Positions 1 to 5,230 of a stretch of 7,569 bases of DNA are shown one piece after another (within the stretch, counting starts at the first letter, position 1; each line of letters starts with the position of its first letter). The stretch spans positions 1 through 7,569 of the forward strand of contig PFCY01000086.1 of NCBI GenBank assembly GCA_002763085.1, in the 5' to 3' direction. The notes under the pieces were generated by a model. That model saw only the letters and a list, made by a program, of their open reading frames with translations, made no database searches and had not been told where the DNA came from. Made by a program: the position numbers and the translations under genes. Source of the DNA: Candidatus Pacearchaeota archaeon CG10_big_fil_rev_8_21_14_0_10_32_14 (lineage in GTDB: Archaea > Nanobdellota > Nanobdellia > Pacearchaeales > GW2011-AR1).

Positions 1-23
1 CATCATAGCACACAGTTTACGTA

Positions 24-93
24 ACGTCGGGAAACCGCACTCGCCCGCTGGCGATTTGTCCCGCAGGACAAACCTTTAGGGTGCGGAGGACGT
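24..93 (+). ncRNA. Candidate four-way-junction structured RNA / 5' leader
   Basis: These GC-rich 70 nt fold without forcing. An outer stem ACGTC (24-28)/GACGT (89-93) is followed by an internal loop (GGGAAA against AG), then CCGCAC (35-40)/GTGCGG (81-86). This encloses three adjoining hairpins: TCGCC/GGCGA (41-54, loop CGCT), TTTGTCC/GGACAAA (55-72, loop CGCA) and a short CC/GG one (73-80, loop TTTA). No nucleotide is unpaired at the junction. The base composition differs sharply from the AT-rich surroundings. The next gene starts 44 nt downstream, so it could be a leader regulator or an independent small RNA. It matches no riboswitch class I can name. The last 2-bp hairpin is weak and may not form. 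Confidence 0.45.
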
Positions 94-137
94 CATTTTC
101 TAAACTGAAAAAAGTAGTGACGGAAGGAGAAACGGAA

Positions 138-350
138 ATGAATCTCGAAAACATAAATGAAATTTCTTTAGATGTATTTGCATTGTGTTTTATAATTTTC
201 TGTCTTTCTCTGAGCGGATATCTTCCCGAAAGCGTTTTGGATGGTAAAAAAGGGATCTTCTTAGTCCGTATTGTCCCCCTTATTGGGATGATATCTTTTG
301 CGATTTGGATTATCAGTGTTATTATTCCATTCCTGTTAAATTTGTTTTGA
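138..350 (+). CDS. Small two-helix membrane protein, unknown function
   Basis: This 70-aa protein is not recognised. Two hydrophobic segments are visible, about residues 11-28 and 40-69, separated by a short polar loop with Asp-Gly-Lys-Lys, so it is probably an inner-membrane hairpin protein. The start is ATG at 138 because GGAAGGAG lies just upstream. The frame is open back to a GTG at 81, but that start would lie inside the 24-93 fold and has no Shine-Dalgarno site. It is the first gene of the co-directional series, 50 nt before the next start codon. Confidence that it is a gene is good; its function is unknown. Confidence 0.75.
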   Translation: MNLENINEISLDVFALCFIIFCLSLSGYLPESVLDGKKGIFLVRIVPLIGMISFAIWIISVIIPFLLNLF

Positions 351-399
351 AATAATTATCTTGAATCAAAAAACCAAAAAACGAAAGGAAAACAAAATC

Positions 400-673
400 A
401 TGAATTTCAACGGGAATCGAAGAGCTTGCAGGTTTTCATGCCCATATTTCGTCTTACCTAGAGAAAATAAGAGTTCTCAAAGAAAGAGTCAATTCATTCG
501 AACAATCTCTAATTGATGAAGCCATTGAAGTAAAGGATTTAGTCAAAGCAGATCAAATTAAACTTAAGATATGTCAAATATTTTTGAGGAATGTTCATAT
601 GAATGGAACGATTGAGACTATTATAGGGGAGTTGAATTCTGCAGAAAAAATCTTTCGCATGCTCTATTTATGA
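400..673 (+). pseudogene. Helical coiled-coil-like small protein, frameshifted near its start
   Basis: A good leader (AACGAAAGGAAAACAAAATC) places ATG at 400, but that frame runs only 38 codons before a TGA. The protein-like frame is shifted +1. It runs from about 413 to the TGA at 671 and reads GIEELAGFHAHISSYLEKIR and onward, with charged and hydrophobic residues alternating as in a helical or coiled-coil protein. Omitting one G from the GGG at 412-414 joins ATG-Asn-Phe-Asn to this frame and gives 90 aa. This is therefore either a recent 1-nt insertion, an assembly error, or less likely a +1 programmed shift, since no slippery site or stop is present at the junction. It has no membrane segments. 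The helical, cytoplasmic look resembles the next gene. Confidence 0.65.
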
Positions 674-732
674 TGAAAACTCCTGTTGTAAGGTAATCAT
701 CAATTCAATCGAAAAAAAAGAAAGGAAAAATC

Positions 733-1050
733 ATGAAAAAAGAAGACATCGAACAGCTTGGAAAACTCGCGGATGAAATTTTGTTGAAAAAAGATCTTTC
801 GAGCGAAGGATTGGAATTAGTCAATGAACTTCGTCGTATTGAAGTTGAAATGCGCAAAGCTCAAGTAGAGTTGGAAGAAGCAATAAAATCAAATTGGTAT
901 ATTGCGCGGTTGCGAGCAAGAAACATCCTTTATGGAAACACACTTCAATTAGTTTTGATATATGAAAAAAAATCGGTTTTGTATTGGGATCTTGCTCATA
1001 GAAATTGGCTTCATGCGATTTATCTTAAACTTGCAGAATCTGTTTGTTGA
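733..1050 (+). CDS. Small soluble helical protein, unknown function
   Basis: This 105-aa protein is not recognised. Residues 1-55 are rich in Lys, Glu and Leu with heptad-like spacing (including ELRRIEVEMRKAQVELEEAI), which predicts a coiled coil. The C-terminal half is more aromatic and basic (WYIARLRARN, YWDLAHRNWLHAIYL). There is no signal peptide or transmembrane segment, so it is probably cytoplasmic. ATG at 733 follows AAAGAAAGGAAAAATC. The gene ends in TGA, 33 nt before the next start. The neighbour upstream (400-673) has the same helical character and a similar length, so the two could be partners or distant paralogues; this is inference. Confidence 0.78.
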   Translation: MKKEDIEQLGKLADEILLKKDLSSEGLELVNELRRIEVEMRKAQVELEEAIKSNWYIARLRARNILYGNTLQLVLIYEKKSVLYWDLAHRNWLHAIYLKLAESVC

Positions 1051-1082
1051 CTGGAAAAACGAAACGTCGAAGGAGACACAAA

Positions 1083-1379
1083 ATGGGTCTACATGTTTGG
1101 TTTGTCATATTCTTCTTTTGTCTTGTTTTTCTTAATGAAGTGATGAATGCTTTAGTTGATGATGGTTGGAATGAATATTTAGTATTATTTCTTGGACTTC
1201 CAATTTCCGCATTTATTATAACTATATTTTTAAGTATGTGCTATAATACAGCGTTATGGACTGGAGAATTTTGGGGTTATTATATCGCAGCAGTTATTTT
1301 CAGCTATTTTATTCGGGGTGTTGGTAATGTTGCAATAGATGCAACTAAAGGAACTGTTAGGTGGTTCAAAGATCTTTAG
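1083..1379 (+). CDS. Small three-helix membrane protein, unknown function
   Basis: This 98-aa protein is not recognised. Hydrophobic stretches are at about residues 3-20, 32-52 and 63-80. The last is followed by a short amphipathic tail ending in TVRWFKDL. ATG at 1083 is preceded by CGAAGGAGACACAAA, a strong Shine-Dalgarno site at normal spacing. The frame is open upstream to about 1044, but that part overlaps the previous gene and has no ribosome site. It ends with TAG, which shows that TAG is used as a normal stop in this DNA. Confidence 0.77.
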   Translation: MGLHVWFVIFFFCLVFLNEVMNALVDDGWNEYLVLFLGLPISAFIITIFLSMCYNTALWTGEFWGYYIAAVIFSYFIRGVGNVAIDATKGTVRWFKDL

Positions 1380-1389
1380 AAAATATAAA

Positions 1390-1406
1390 TTTCCGCGAAG
1401 CGGAAA
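1390..1406 (+). promoter_or_regulatory. Small leader hairpin
   Basis: A perfect 7-bp hairpin, TTTCCGC/GCGGAAA, closes on a GAA triloop in the gap between the genes ending at 1379 and starting at 1445. It is too weak and lacks the T-tract of a terminator. A leader structure or an mRNA-processing or stability element is more likely. Confidence 0.45.
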
Positions 1407-1421
1407 AAACCAAACGAAAAC

Positions 1422-1437
1422 TTTCTCCAAGGAGAAA
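1422..1437 (+). promoter_or_regulatory. Shine-Dalgarno site inside a perfect hairpin
   Basis: TTTCTCC, AA, GGAGAAA is a 7-bp inverted repeat with the AAGGAG ribosome site of the 1445 gene on its loop and 3' arm. Pairing would mask the site, so translation could depend on melting or on coupling to upstream ribosomes. The same design recurs at 2203-2217, 3900-3910 and 6508-6522. Confidence 0.5.
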
Positions 1438-1444
1438 ACAAATC

Positions 1445-1786
1445 ATGCCGAAAGTAGCGATTGCAGCAACGAAAAAACGGAAGACTTCTAAAAAAGAAAA
1501 AATTATTTTTGCAAAAAAGGCAAAGACAAAAAGGCAACCAGGTATTCGTGTTATTCCAAATATGGTTGGAGGAGAAATTCGCATTAAACCCGACGACTTA
1601 GTTATAGACGATTCAATGTTTCCATCGTCTGAACCAACATATCCAGCGCGAAGAAAAAAAATTGATAAAGTCGCTTTAAAAAAGCAACTTATGATTGTTT
1701 TGTGTCATTTGAATCAATACTCGCAAGATGCTTTGTGGGAAAAACAGCTTCATGATAAACTTGATGATTTGCAAAAGATAATCTGA
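1445..1786 (+). CDS. Lys-rich small protein, possible nucleic-acid binder
   Basis: This 113-aa protein is not recognised. Residues 1-32 are strongly basic (runs such as KKRKTSKKEK and KKAKTKRQPG), residues 33-66 are mixed and acidic (EIRIKPDDLVIDDS), and residues 75-113 look like a basic amphipathic helix ending in LHDKLDDLQKII. There is no membrane segment. The Lys-rich tail suggests binding to nucleic acid or another polyanion, but no named domain is visible. The start is ATG at 1445, after an AAGGAG site held in a hairpin. The frame stays open upstream through the hairpin region, which I treat as untranslated. It ends in TGA. Confidence 0.75.
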   Translation: MPKVAIAATKKRKTSKKEKIIFAKKAKTKRQPGIRVIPNMVGGEIRIKPDDLVIDDSMFPSSEPTYPARRKKIDKVALKKQLMIVLCHLNQYSQDALWEKQLHDKLDDLQKII

Positions 1787-1842
1787 AATAAATTTCGTAT
1801 AAGCGGAAACGAACGAAAGGTAAACGAACGAAGGAGAAAAAC

Positions 1843-2091
1843 GTGACAACCAAAGTTTTTTGTTTTATTTTTATTAATATCTGCTGCATGATCATTTCCG
1901 GATTGGTTCAATTAGGAATTTATCTATTTATTGACCATATGGGTCCAGGACTTAATAATGAAAATGTATTTGATCCCTCGCTTGCTGTTGGCATGTTTGT
2001 GGTTATTTGGATTTTTGGTGTCTGTTGTACGTATATTTGGTGGGGTACAATTAATAAAGCAGTAGATGTAATCGACAGATTCAGAGATTAA
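1843..2091 (+). CDS. Small two-helix membrane protein, paralogue-like to the next gene
   Basis: This 82-aa protein is not recognised. Transmembrane segments are at about residues 5-30 and 46-68, with a hydrophilic loop between them (including HMGPGLNNENVFDPS) and a short charged tail, NKAVDVIDRFRD. The start is GTG at 1843 behind CGAAGGAGAAAAAC. The leader contains a near-perfect direct duplication, AAACGAACGAAAGG followed by AAACGAACGAAGG. The protein at 2223-2474 shares its size, topology and tail pattern (KA...R.FR), so the two may derive from a duplication. It ends in TAA. Confidence 0.75.
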   Translation: MTTKVFCFIFINICCMIISGLVQLGIYLFIDHMGPGLNNENVFDPSLAVGMFVVIWIFGVCCTYIWWGTINKAVDVIDRFRD

Positions 2092-2202
2092 TAAATCGTT
2101 ATACCCCAATCTTGTCTTAGGGAGCTTCACCTTATATTTTAATTATAAATTTCGAAAGATTATCTGAATAAAATCCGCAAGCTAAAATTCAAACCAAACT
2201 TT

Positions 2203-2217
2203 TCTCTTCAAAGGAGA
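2203..2217 (+). promoter_or_regulatory. Shine-Dalgarno site inside a small hairpin
   Basis: TCTCTT, CAA, AGGAGA forms six pairs (one T.G) around a triloop. The 3' arm is the AAAGGAG ribosome site of the gene at 2223. The preceding gap, 2092-2202, shows no gene and no clear further structure. Confidence 0.42.
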
Positions 2218-2222
2218 TAAAA

Positions 2223-2474
2223 ATGTCAACCAGAACAAATGAAATTCTATGGTGTATTATATGGTGTTTAGTTGTTTCCGTTGGTGGTGTTGCGCTCTTT
2301 CATTGGATGGATGTTAATTATCTAACAAAATATCCAGATCAGCCAACGCCTATTTTATCAGCTGGGCCAATAATTCTTTTTATTTGTATGAATGTCTTTG
2401 GTATCCTTTTGGGAATTGTCCTTACCAAATTATCTTACAAAGCTGAAAATATCTACAGAAACTTCAGAGGTTGA
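2223..2474 (+). CDS. Small two-helix membrane protein, unknown function
   Basis: This 83-aa protein is not recognised. Hydrophobic segments are at about residues 8-28 and 45-68. The loop between them contains Pro (YPDQPTPILSAGP), and the charged C-terminal tail is YKAENIYRNFRG. The tail and layout resemble the gene at 1843-2091. ATG at 2223 follows AAAGGAGATAAAA, which can fold into a hairpin. It ends in TGA, 38 nt before the next start, consistent with co-transcription. Confidence 0.77.
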   Translation: MSTRTNEILWCIIWCLVVSVGGVALFHWMDVNYLTKYPDQPTPILSAGPIILFICMNVFGILLGIVLTKLSYKAENIYRNFRG

Positions 2475-2512
2475 TCGTTCAAAGAAAAAACGAAAAGACG
2501 AAGGAGAAAATC

Positions 2513-2818
2513 ATGCTGAAAAACTTGAAACAAAACGCTTTCGAATTTGCGAAACTGTTTAGAAATGTATTTGTTACTTCATCATTAGTTGTATTCATGT
2601 TTGGATTACTTATTTATGGACTGTATCTAATCTTTATTAATCAATATTATAACACTACATTTTCCACAGCCGATTCAACCAACATAGTTCAATTTTATTT
2701 AAGGGTTATTTATGGCTATATGATTCTCGTTACTGATTTTACCCTAGCCACATTTCTTTCGAAGAAATATTATCATGATCCTTATGGGAAAGAAGTAAAA
2801 CAGACGGTTCAAATCTAA
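2513..2818 (+). CDS. Small two-helix membrane protein, unknown function
   Basis: This 101-aa protein is not recognised. A basic, amphipathic N-terminus (MLKNLKQNAFEFAKLFRN) precedes transmembrane segments at about residues 21-43 and 62-86, and a polar tail follows (KKYYHDPYGKEVKQTVQI). ATG at 2513 is chosen because ACGAAGGAGAAAATC precedes it. An in-frame TTG at 2471 would overlap the previous stop region and has no ribosome site. It ends in TAA. Confidence 0.76.
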   Translation: MLKNLKQNAFEFAKLFRNVFVTSSLVVFMFGLLIYGLYLIFINQYYNTTFSTADSTNIVQFYLRVIYGYMILVTDFTLATFLSKKYYHDPYGKEVKQTVQI

Positions 2819-2830
2819 CAAAACTCAAAA

Positions 2831-2842
2831 ACTCGAAAGAGT
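2831..2842 (+). promoter_or_regulatory. GNRA-type leader hairpin
   Basis: ACTC-GAAA-GAGT is a 4-bp hairpin with a stable GNRA-type tetraloop. It lies in the leader of the 2861 gene, just before GAAAGGAAAACAAAATC. It is short, so chance is possible, but it matches the local habit of small hairpins upstream of ribosome sites. Confidence 0.3.
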
Positions 2843-2860
2843 AGAAAGGAAAACAAAATC

Positions 2861-3106
2861 ATGCCGAGATGCAAACAGTGTACTGGAGAATATGATTTTC
2901 ATGAAGGCGACGAAGGATTTTGTTCAAATGGGTGCAAGGAAGATTTTGAACTGGAAGAAACGAAGAAGTCAAACCCGGACGATCCGTCGTCGGATTTTCT
3001 TGATCCGTCAAATCCACTTAGTCCTTTAAGTCCGGCGAGCCCGTTGAATCCATCAAACCCCTTGAATCCATTAAATCCTATGAGTCCTTTTAATTCTATA
3101 ATTTAA
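2861..3106 (+). CDS. Zinc-knuckle mini-protein with NPL/SPL repeat tail
   Basis: This is an 81-aa two-part protein. Residues 4-25 hold four cysteines as CKQC and CSNGC, the spacing of a small treble-clef or zinc-knuckle fold. Residues 27-46 are acidic. Residues 47-77 are a run of three-residue repeats (DPSNPLSPLSPASPLNPSN and onward) of the form [N/S]P[L/S/A/M], giving an elongated, proline-rich tail. Similar NPL-type repeat tails occur in small uncharacterised bacterial and phage proteins, from memory. The zinc site suggests nucleic-acid or protein binding, and the repeats suggest a docking or structural spacer; both are inferences. ATG at 2861 follows AGAAAGGAAAACAAAATC. Confidence 0.78.
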   Translation: MPRCKQCTGEYDFHEGDEGFCSNGCKEDFELEETKKSNPDDPSSDFLDPSNPLSPLSPASPLNPSNPLNPLNPMSPFNSII

Positions 3107-3136
3107 TTTAATATCTCAACAGAGAAAGGAGAGATC

Positions 3137-3358
3137 ATGATTGCAATCTTAAATGGGATCCTGCAGTCAGGAATCGTTCCATTTGTTCTGTTTTCAGTTT
3201 ATTGGTTTACTTTGATTACGATGATTACATGCGCTTTGATTTATGTTTTTACTGGATATTCATGGAAGAAACAATTGAATACGATTGCGACTTATTGTCT
3301 ATTTATTAATTTTTCAATCCTAATTATTATTGGTGTATGGTCAGCTTTTAATCTCTAA
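3137..3358 (+). CDS. Small two-helix membrane protein, unknown function
   Basis: This 73-aa protein is not recognised. It is almost entirely hydrophobic, with segments at about residues 11-40 and 48-71, separated by a short basic loop containing YSWKKQLN, so both ends probably lie outside the cytoplasm. ATG at 3137 follows GAGAAAGGAGAGATC. It lies 30 nt after the zinc-knuckle gene and 32 nt before the next start, with no terminator between them, so it is probably in the same transcript. Confidence 0.76.
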   Translation: MIAILNGILQSGIVPFVLFSVYWFTLITMITCALIYVFTGYSWKKQLNTIATYCLFINFSILIIIGVWSAFNL

Positions 3359-3390
3359 ATCAAAAAACAAAAAAGAAAGAAGGAAAAAAC

Positions 3391-3603
3391 ATGAGTAGAA
3401 CAACCGAAGAAAAACCGGTAACTTTGAAGAACGTTGTTGAAGTAGGAAATTCAATCATTGGAACGACTGTATTTTTGTTTATTATATGTGTACTTTTCGG
3501 ATCGGAGTATGGTGCGTAGGGTTTTGCAATTCTCGCTGGAGTCGAGCTTTTCACAGCGCTCATTGGTGCGATTGTTATTGGATGGAGAATTTCTAGGAAT
3601 TGA
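3391..3603 (+). pseudogene. Two-helix membrane protein interrupted by in-frame TAG
   Basis: ATG at 3391 follows GAAAGAAGGAAAAAAC. The first 42 codons give a polar N-terminus and one membrane segment (NSIIGTTVFLFIICVLFG), then TAG at 3517-3519. The same frame continues for 27 codons with a second convincing membrane segment (AILAGVELFTALIGAIVIG) and a charged tail, WRISRN, ending in TGA at 3601. Continuity in one frame, with the topology of its neighbours, indicates a single 70-codon gene broken by a nonsense codon. Mutation, assembly error or amber readthrough are possible. TAG ends other genes here normally (1379, 4981), which argues against global recoding. Confidence 0.65.
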
Positions 3604-3616
3604 ATTATTGCAATAA

Positions 3617-3766
3617 ATTTTAGGATTAGGAATTCCCACTTAAATTTCTTCATTGCGTGATTTCAAAATCCGTTCTCTATCCCCCCCTCCCTCCCGGACG
3701 GAGAAACGAATAAATTGAAATCACGCACTTATATGAATTTCCTAGAAGTTAGTCTAATTCTAAAAT
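3617..3766 (+). ncRNA. Structured repeat element, copy A
   Basis: The outer arms ATTTTAGGATTAG (3617-3629) and CTAATTCTAAAAT (3754-3766) form 13 pairs, one of them G3624.T3759, which is allowed only in + strand RNA or DNA folding. Inside are the conserved GGAATTCCCACTTAA (3629-3643) and GAATTTCCTAGAAGTTAGTCTA (from 3735). Between them is a 13-bp perfect hairpin (3654-3666/3715-3727) topped by a loop with a C-rich tract (3681-3695). The CACCCACC block found in three other copies is missing. It fills most of the gap between genes. The function is unknown. Confidence 0.55.
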
Positions 3767-3832
3767 ATGAAATTAGTTTATCTTTTTATCGATCAATCAA
3801 AAAACTAAACAAAAAGAAAGGAGGAAAAAATC

Positions 3833-3898
3833 ATGGTAAATAAATACAATTCTAACAATGGGGCCCATTTTAGAGATACGAACAAAACTACAAAGTAA
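3833..3898 (+). CDS. 21-codon mini-ORF, leader peptide or truncated duplicate
   Basis: This encodes MVNKYNSNNGAHFRDTNKTTK, then TAA. Its ribosome site, AAAGAAAGGAGGAAAAAATC, is among the best in the window, so translation is likely. It ends 20 nt before the next start. The DNA GGCCCATTTTAGAGATA at 3862-3878 resembles GGCCCGTTTT...TTTAGAGATA near the start of the downstream gene, and GAHFRD parallels KARFMFRD there. It is therefore either a decayed, truncated copy of the next gene or a leader peptide that couples translation. There is no run of one amino acid as expected for classical attenuation. Confidence 0.5.
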   Translation: MVNKYNSNNGAHFRDTNKTTK

Positions 3899-3899
3899 A

Positions 3900-3910
3900 C
3901 CTCGAGGAGG
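3900..3910 (+). promoter_or_regulatory. Shine-Dalgarno site overlapping a small hairpin
   Basis: CCTC-GAG-GAGG closes on a triloop and contains the GGAGG site of the gene at 3919. It starts right after the stop of the 21-codon ORF, so ribosomes ending there could open it. The stem is only 4 bp. Confidence 0.33.
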
Positions 3911-3918
3911 AAAGAACC

Positions 3919-4191
3919 ATGCGTAAGAAGAAAAAGGCCCGTTTTATGTTTAGAGATAATGTTCCATTTTCCTATGGAAAAAATGGAAAGCAAAATATGA
4001 AATGTCTTGTACTCGACGAGCTCGAGTCCATTGAAGTTGCGAAAAGAAAGACTCGGGCGCGACTGCGTCGTCTTGATAAGGGAAGAAGTATTTTCAATTT
4101 GTCCAGATATGAAGAACAAGAATCTTTAGTTCAATATTGGTGGAACGAAATACTTGAAGGACGATACGATAGAGAAAAGATTGCTGCGTGA
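3919..4191 (+). CDS. Small basic soluble protein, unknown function
   Basis: This 90-aa protein is not recognised. It opens with MRKKKKARFMFRDN and has a central basic helix (VAKRKTRARLRRLDKGR, about residues 40-56), then an acidic and aromatic C-terminal third (YEEQESLVQYWWNEILEGRY). It has no membrane segment, cysteine pairs or known motif. The charge pattern would suit nucleic-acid or ribosome contact, which is inference only. ATG at 3919 follows GAGGAGGAAAGAACC. A long reading frame on the opposite strand across this gene is taken as a shadow because it lacks a comparable ribosome site. It ends in TGA. Confidence 0.75.
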   Translation: MRKKKKARFMFRDNVPFSYGKNGKQNMKCLVLDELESIEVAKRKTRARLRRLDKGRSIFNLSRYEEQESLVQYWWNEILEGRYDREKIAA

Positions 4192-4399
4192 AGTCGCAAC
4201 GTCGATAAGAAATTGCAAGTTCGTTGAAGCCACACTCGCGATTTTAAAATCCTTCTACACCACTTCCAAACTCGAGTTCACGACTTGTAATGAATGAGAA
4301 AATTTGTTCAAGTCGTAAACACTCGCCCACCCAGTGAAGCAACTGAGTAATAGATGATAAAAGAATCTGATTAGATATGAAAGAAAGGAGATCATCGAC
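4192..4399 (+). other. Non-coding, palindrome-rich intergenic region
   Basis: No gene is supported here. Visible structure includes CAACG/CGTTG around 4203-4225, the perfect 12-bp palindrome GATTTTAAAATC (4240-4251), the palindrome AACTCGAGTT (4269-4278), and a two-part stem-loop CGAGT..ACGACTTG / CAAGTCGT..ACTCG (4273-4325). CCCACCC follows the stem-loop directly, then a CAGT/ACTG hairpin (4332-4345). CCCACCC recalls the structured repeat family, but the other conserved blocks are absent. No clear promoter or T-tailed terminator was found. The last part is the leader GAAAGAAAGGAGATC of the next gene. Confidence 0.45.
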
Positions 4400-4981
4400 G
4401 TGAATAAATTGGAGAGAGTTAGATTTTTTCTGATTGCAATTTTAATGTTGGGTCTTTTATGGTTATTCATGGTGTATTGCCCTCAATTGTTTATGCTTTC
4501 GTCGAAAAGTGAAGACGAAGAAAAACCGCTGGAGGTTATTTCAATTCCGACACTAACTTTAACTCCAGCTTCAACGAAAACTCTTACTCCAACAAAAACT
4601 TCAACACCAACGTTTACAATTACGTTGACCTTTACTGAATCTCCAACTCCTGTAATCGAAGGATACACGACAATAACAATGATTCCGTCGCCGGTTTATT
4701 TTATACCTCCAACTCCGAGACCGTTTATTCCTCCTAGAATAGTTTCCTATGATTTTATTGGAAACACGGGTTGGCTTGTTGGAAGCGTCGTTGGAGATTA
4801 TGCAGGTTATGATGTTTTTGTTGAGATTCTGGTTGGTAAAACGTGGTATCCAAAACCGGATTGGGGTGGGAGAAGCATGATATATCCAGATGGAACTTTT
4901 TCAATTCATATGCTCAACGACGGAAATGATTTTCAATTTATAGATAAACATATTTATCTTATTCCTAAATTGACATATTAG
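4400..4981 (+). CDS. Membrane-anchored surface protein with Thr/Pro stalk and C-terminal beta-type domain
   Basis: This 193-aa protein is the second-longest in the window. Residues 8-33 form an uncleaved signal anchor (FFLIAILMLGLLWLFMVY). Residues 35-45 are acidic. About residues 48-110 are a Thr/Pro/Ser stalk (TLTPTKTSTPTFTITLT and a PPTPRPFIPP hinge). Residues 112-193 form a compact domain with the pattern GNTGWLVGSVVGDYAGYDVF...VGKTWYPKPDW...YPDGTFSIHML...IYLIPKL. That pattern resembles, from memory, small beta-sandwich domains attached to secreted glycoside hydrolases and surface proteins (conserved W-Y-x-KP, DG, and a terminal YLIP). An external carbohydrate- or surface-binding role is inferred. 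It has no catalytic motif. GTG at 4400 follows AAAGGAGATCATCGAC. It ends in TAG. Confidence 0.78.
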   Translation: MNKLERVRFFLIAILMLGLLWLFMVYCPQLFMLSSKSEDEEKPLEVISIPTLTLTPASTKTLTPTKTSTPTFTITLTFTESPTPVIEGYTTITMIPSPVYFIPPTPRPFIPPRIVSYDFIGNTGWLVGSVVGDYAGYDVFVEILVGKTWYPKPDWGGRSMIYPDGTFSIHMLNDGNDFQFIDKHIYLIPKLTY

Positions 4982-5031
4982 TATTAAGTCTTTTATAAAA
5001 AATAAATCTGTAAAAGAAAGGAGGTGAATCA

Positions 5032-5187
5032 ATGGTAAAAAAATCAAAAGTTCCAAAGAAGAAAAAAGGTTCATGTGAAAAGATTTTGGTTCCAAAGAAA
5101 TCCAAGAGTCCCCGAAGGATTCTAGTTCCTAAGCTTTCTGACGATAATTGGGATCCTGGATGTGCAACTACGGGTGTGATTGAATAA
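5032..5187 (+). CDS. Lys/Pro-rich 51-aa mini-protein
   Basis: This protein is not recognised. It begins MVKKSKVPKKKKGSC and contains an imperfect repeat, KILVPKKSKS then RILVPKLSDD, before a less basic tail, NWDPGCATTGVIE. It has no membrane segment. ATG at 5032 has a textbook site, AAAGAAAGGAGGTGAATCA. It lies 50 nt after the surface-protein stop and 43 nt before the next start, so it is probably co-transcribed. The basic first half could bind nucleic acid. The two cysteines (15 and 44) are too far apart for a knuckle. It ends in TAA. Confidence 0.7.
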   Translation: MVKKSKVPKKKKGSCEKILVPKKSKSPRRILVPKLSDDNWDPGCATTGVIE

Positions 5188-5230
5188 ATATATTCTATTG
5201 AAAATCCAAAAAAGAAATGAGGTGAAAACG

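Noticed and set aside
24..93. tRNA gene
   Set aside because: The length and branched fold are suggestive, but there is no 7-bp acceptor stem, no TTCNANY T-loop and no anticodon loop of 7 nt.
1366..1584. 72-codon hydrophobic - strand frame
   Set aside because: It is a shadow of the Lys-rich gene (AAA/AAG read as Phe/Leu in reverse) and has no ribosome site.
3360..3653. 97-codon - strand frame over the TAG-broken gene
   Set aside because: It is uninterrupted, but it has no Shine-Dalgarno site and runs against all other genes. The + frame shows a leader and two helices with its neighbours' topology.
3805..4119. 104-codon frame on the - strand
   Set aside because: It lies opposite the basic-protein gene at 3919, has no ribosome site, and its hydrophobicity mirrors Lys codons of the + strand gene.
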